DNA from: Prochlorococcus sp. AG-335-I21
Lineage (GTDB): Bacteria; Cyanobacteriota; Cyanobacteriia; PCC-6307; Cyanobiaceae
Reading direction: 5' to 3'
NCBI GenBank assembly: GCA_003282225.1
Contig: QBZO01000004.1
Coordinates: 1-43,776, forward strand
Length of the DNA: 43,776 nt
Shown here: in pieces, positions 41,422-43,776 of the stretch
How positions within the stretch are numbered: position 1 is the stretch's first letter
How the letters are laid out: each line of letters begins with the position of its first letter
The notes under the pieces: model-generated
Told to the model about the DNA's origin: nothing
The model's input: only the letters and a program-made list of their open reading frames with translations
Databases searched by the model: none
Made by a program: the position numbers and the translations under genes

Positions 41422-43776
41422 TCATTTTAATAAATTAAGTTTTTTATTTATTCTTTCCGATTGCAAATTTCCTTCTTTTAACTTGGCAAAACATTCCTCA
41501 ACAATATCTTTAGGAGCTTTGTCTATAAAGTTTTTGTTAGATATTCTCTTATTTAATGTTTCTATATCAGAATTAACTTTTTGAAGGTCCTTAGTAAGTC
41601 TATCCTTTAAAGCTTCTAGATTTACAAAATCATTAAATGGTAAATAGACCTCTATATCACCAATAATTCCAGAAAAGGACTGAGCAAAATTGTTTTTATC
41701 GATTTCCCTAGATTTACAAATAAAAACTTCAGATGACTTAGTAAAAGTTTTAATATCAACTATTAAAGTTTTCAAAAAGCTAGTTAATTCAACATTATCT
41801 GAAATTAAGTAAACAGGGACCAGTTGAGATGGCTTAAGTCCTAACTCAACCCTAAGATTTCTAATCAATCTAATTATTTCAAAGAGCTCTTGAAAGGATT
41901 TATCTATTTGAGAATTTATATATTTTTTTTCTAATGCAGGCCATTTCTGAAGAGATAATAAAATTTGTTCAGGTTTTATTTGCAATTTATGCCAAAGTTC
42001 TTCAGTGATATGTGGCATAAAGGGATGCATCATAACCAATACATCGGTTAGTACTTTGATTAATATTTTTTCAGATACTTTTCTGTTACGGGATTCTTTA
42101 TTATTAAATTTTTGTTTTGCAAATTCAACATACCAATCACAAAAGTCATTCCATGCAAATTCATATAATAATTTTGCAGATTCACCTAATTTATATTCAA
42201 TTAAAAGATTAGATACTTTTGTATTCAACTGATTTAATTTTGATAAAATCCACTTATCAGATAATTCTAAATATTTTTCATCACTCTCATTTAAAGAATA
42301 ATTTTCAGAAAAAGTTTTATTTATTAAAACAAATTTAGTAGCATTCCAAAGTTTATTTGCAAAATTCCTTGATGCTTCAACTGTTGAAGAAGTATTTTCT
42401 TTCCTATCATAATCAAGCCTTATATCCTGACCAGCGCCAGCGACTTCACGAAGTAAAGCAAATCGCAAAGCATCAGAACCATATTTATCAATCAACAGCA
42501 AAGGATCAATTCCGTTACCAGAACTTTTACTCATTTTTTTATTATTTTCATCTCGAACTAAACCATGAATATAAACATCTTTGAATGGAATATTATTCGT
42601 AAAAGTTTTCCCCATCATTGTCATTCTTGCTACCCAAAAGAAAATAATATCGAAACCAGTAACTAAAACACTATTTGGATACCATTTTTTAAAATCTGCA
42701 TCATTGATATTAGGCCAACCCAATGTAGAAAAAGGCCATAAACCACTTGAAAACCAAGTATCTAAAACGTCCTTATCACGAATAAGTTGCAAATTTGACC
42801 CAAATTCTTTAGTCGCTTTGCTTAATGCTTCATTCTCATTTCTAGCAACAACATATGGAGTATTTTGATCTATTGAGTCTTCTGATTGTTTTAATACATA
42901 CCATGCAGGAATTTGATGTCCCCACCATAATTGTCTACTAATACACCAATCATTGATATTATCTAACCAATCTTTATAAACTTTCTCCCAACGCTGAGGA
43001 ATAAAGGTAGGCTTTTTAGAATCAAGTTCTTTTAGACAACTTGAAGAAATGTTGTCCATTTTCAAAAACCACTGGGTTGACAATAATGGCTCAATTGGCA
43101 CTTTACCTCTATCAGAAAAAGGTACTGTATTTTTATAGTTTTCTATTTTAGTTAATAAACCTAAAGTATCTAATTCCTTTATAATTTGTTTTCTAGCATC
43201 AAATCTATCTAAATCCTGAAACTTTCCTGCATTAATATTAAGAGTTCCATCTTTATTCATTATATTGATTTGCTTTAAATTATTCCTTTTGCCGATAGCA
43301 AAATCATTAGGATCATGAGCTGGGGTAACCTTTACACAACCTGTACCAAAATCTTTATCAACATGTATGTCAGAAATAACAGGTATTTCTCTATCAACAA
43401 AAGGCACTTTCACTTTTTTATCAATATATTTTTTATATCTTTCATCGTTTGGATTTACAGCTAAAGCGGTATCTCCCAATAAGGTTTCAGGTCGAGTTGT
43501 TGCGACCTCTAAATATTCATCTAAGATTTGACCCTGATCAGAAATTAGTGGATATTTAAAATGCCATAAGTATCCATTAACCTCATGCATTTCAACTTCA
43601 AGATCACTTACTGCTGATTGAGATGCTGGACACCAATTAACTAAATATTCACCTCTATAAATCAGTTTTTTCTCATGCAAAATATTAAATGCCTCAACAA
43701 CTGCCTCATTCAATTTTTCATCTAAAGTAAATCGTTCCCTTTCCCAATCTACGGAATACCCAATCCTCTTTAATTG
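41422..43776 (-). CDS. valS: Valyl-tRNA synthetase, N-terminus truncated by window edge
   Basis: Frame stays open to 43776 (QLKRIGYSVDWERERFTLDEKLNEAVVEAF...), WWGHQIPAWYV, KMSKSSGNGIDPL, C-terminal coiled coil. Confidence 0.98.
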   Translation of the reverse strand, partial: QLKRIGYSVDWERERFTLDEKLNEAVVEAFNILHEKKLIYRGEYLVNWCPASQSAVSDLEVEMHEVNGYLWHFKYPLISDQGQILDEYLEVATTRPETLLGDTALAVNPNDERYKKYIDKKVKVPFVDREIPVISDIHVDKDFGTGCVKVTPAHDPNDFAIGKRNNLKQINIMNKDGTLNINAGKFQDLDRFDARKQIIKELDTLGLLTKIENYKNTVPFSDRGKVPIEPLLSTQWFLKMDNISSSCLKELDSKKPTFIPQRWEKVYKDWLDNINDWCISRQLWWGHQIPAWYVLKQSEDSIDQNTPYVVARNENEALSKATKEFGSNLQLIRDKDVLDTWFSSGLWPFSTLGWPNINDADFKKWYPNSVLVTGFDIIFFWVARMTMMGKTFTNNIPFKDVYIHGLVRDENNKKMSKSSGNGIDPLLLIDKYGSDALRFALLREVAGAGQDIRLDYDRKENTSSTVEASRNFANKLWNATKFVLINKTFSENYSLNESDEKYLELSDKWILSKLNQLNTKVSNLLIEYKLGESAKLLYEFAWNDFCDWYVEFAKQKFNNKESRNRKVSEKILIKVLTDVLVMMHPFMPHITEELWHKLQIKPEQILLSLQKWPALEKKYINSQIDKSFQELFEIIRLIRNLRVELGLKPSQLVPVYLISDNVELTSFLKTLIVDIKTFTKSSEVFICKSREIDKNNFAQSFSGIIGDIEVYLPFNDFVNLEALKDRLTKDLQKVNSDIETLNKRISNKNFIDKAPKDIVEECFAKLKEGNLQSERINKKLNLLK

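Noticed and set aside
42005-42868. Three plus-strand ORFs of 75-95 aa
   Set aside because: All antisense within valS.
1-43776. Searched for tRNAs, rRNAs, CRISPR arrays, IS elements, prophage, inteins and defence islands
   Set aside because: Intergenic gaps are short and show none of these by reading; dnaX and dnaB are uninterrupted. The ligase is the only phage-like gene.

Overview
The window is a dense, AT-rich, core-looking bacterial chromosome segment. Gene content and order (asd/dapA divergent from tig-clpP-clpX-dnaX; sqdB-sqdX; a Ycf23/DUF561 gene; UbiC-type chorismate lyase) fit a marine picocyanobacterium, most likely high-light Prochlorococcus; this taxon call comes from reading and recall, not a search. 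I support about 36 protein-coding genes on both strands, with mutS truncated at the left edge and valS truncated at the right edge. DNA replication/repair genes are well represented (mutS, holA, uvrB, dnaX, dnaB, a SprT-like protease and an ATP-dependent DNA ligase). Others cover lysine/aspartate biosynthesis (lysC, asd, dapA), RNA processing (rnj, tilS, mnmG), proteostasis (tig, clpP, clpX), sulfolipid synthesis, glycine cleavage and ribosomal proteins L35, L20 and L9. I found no tRNA, rRNA, CRISPR array, IS element or prophage. I see no clear new multi-gene system. The best second-look items are: a T4 gp30-like ATP-dependent DNA ligase near a SprT-like gene; a 50-aa ORF absent from the supplied track (40667-40819); a three-unit 72-bp in-frame repeat in the dnaX linker; a 48-bp antisense coding overlap between the chorismate lyase and a disordered Arg-rich protein; similar tetra-Arg C-termini on that protein and on RNase J; and an uncharacterised HTH-like/PLP-enzyme pair joined to gcvH-gcvP.
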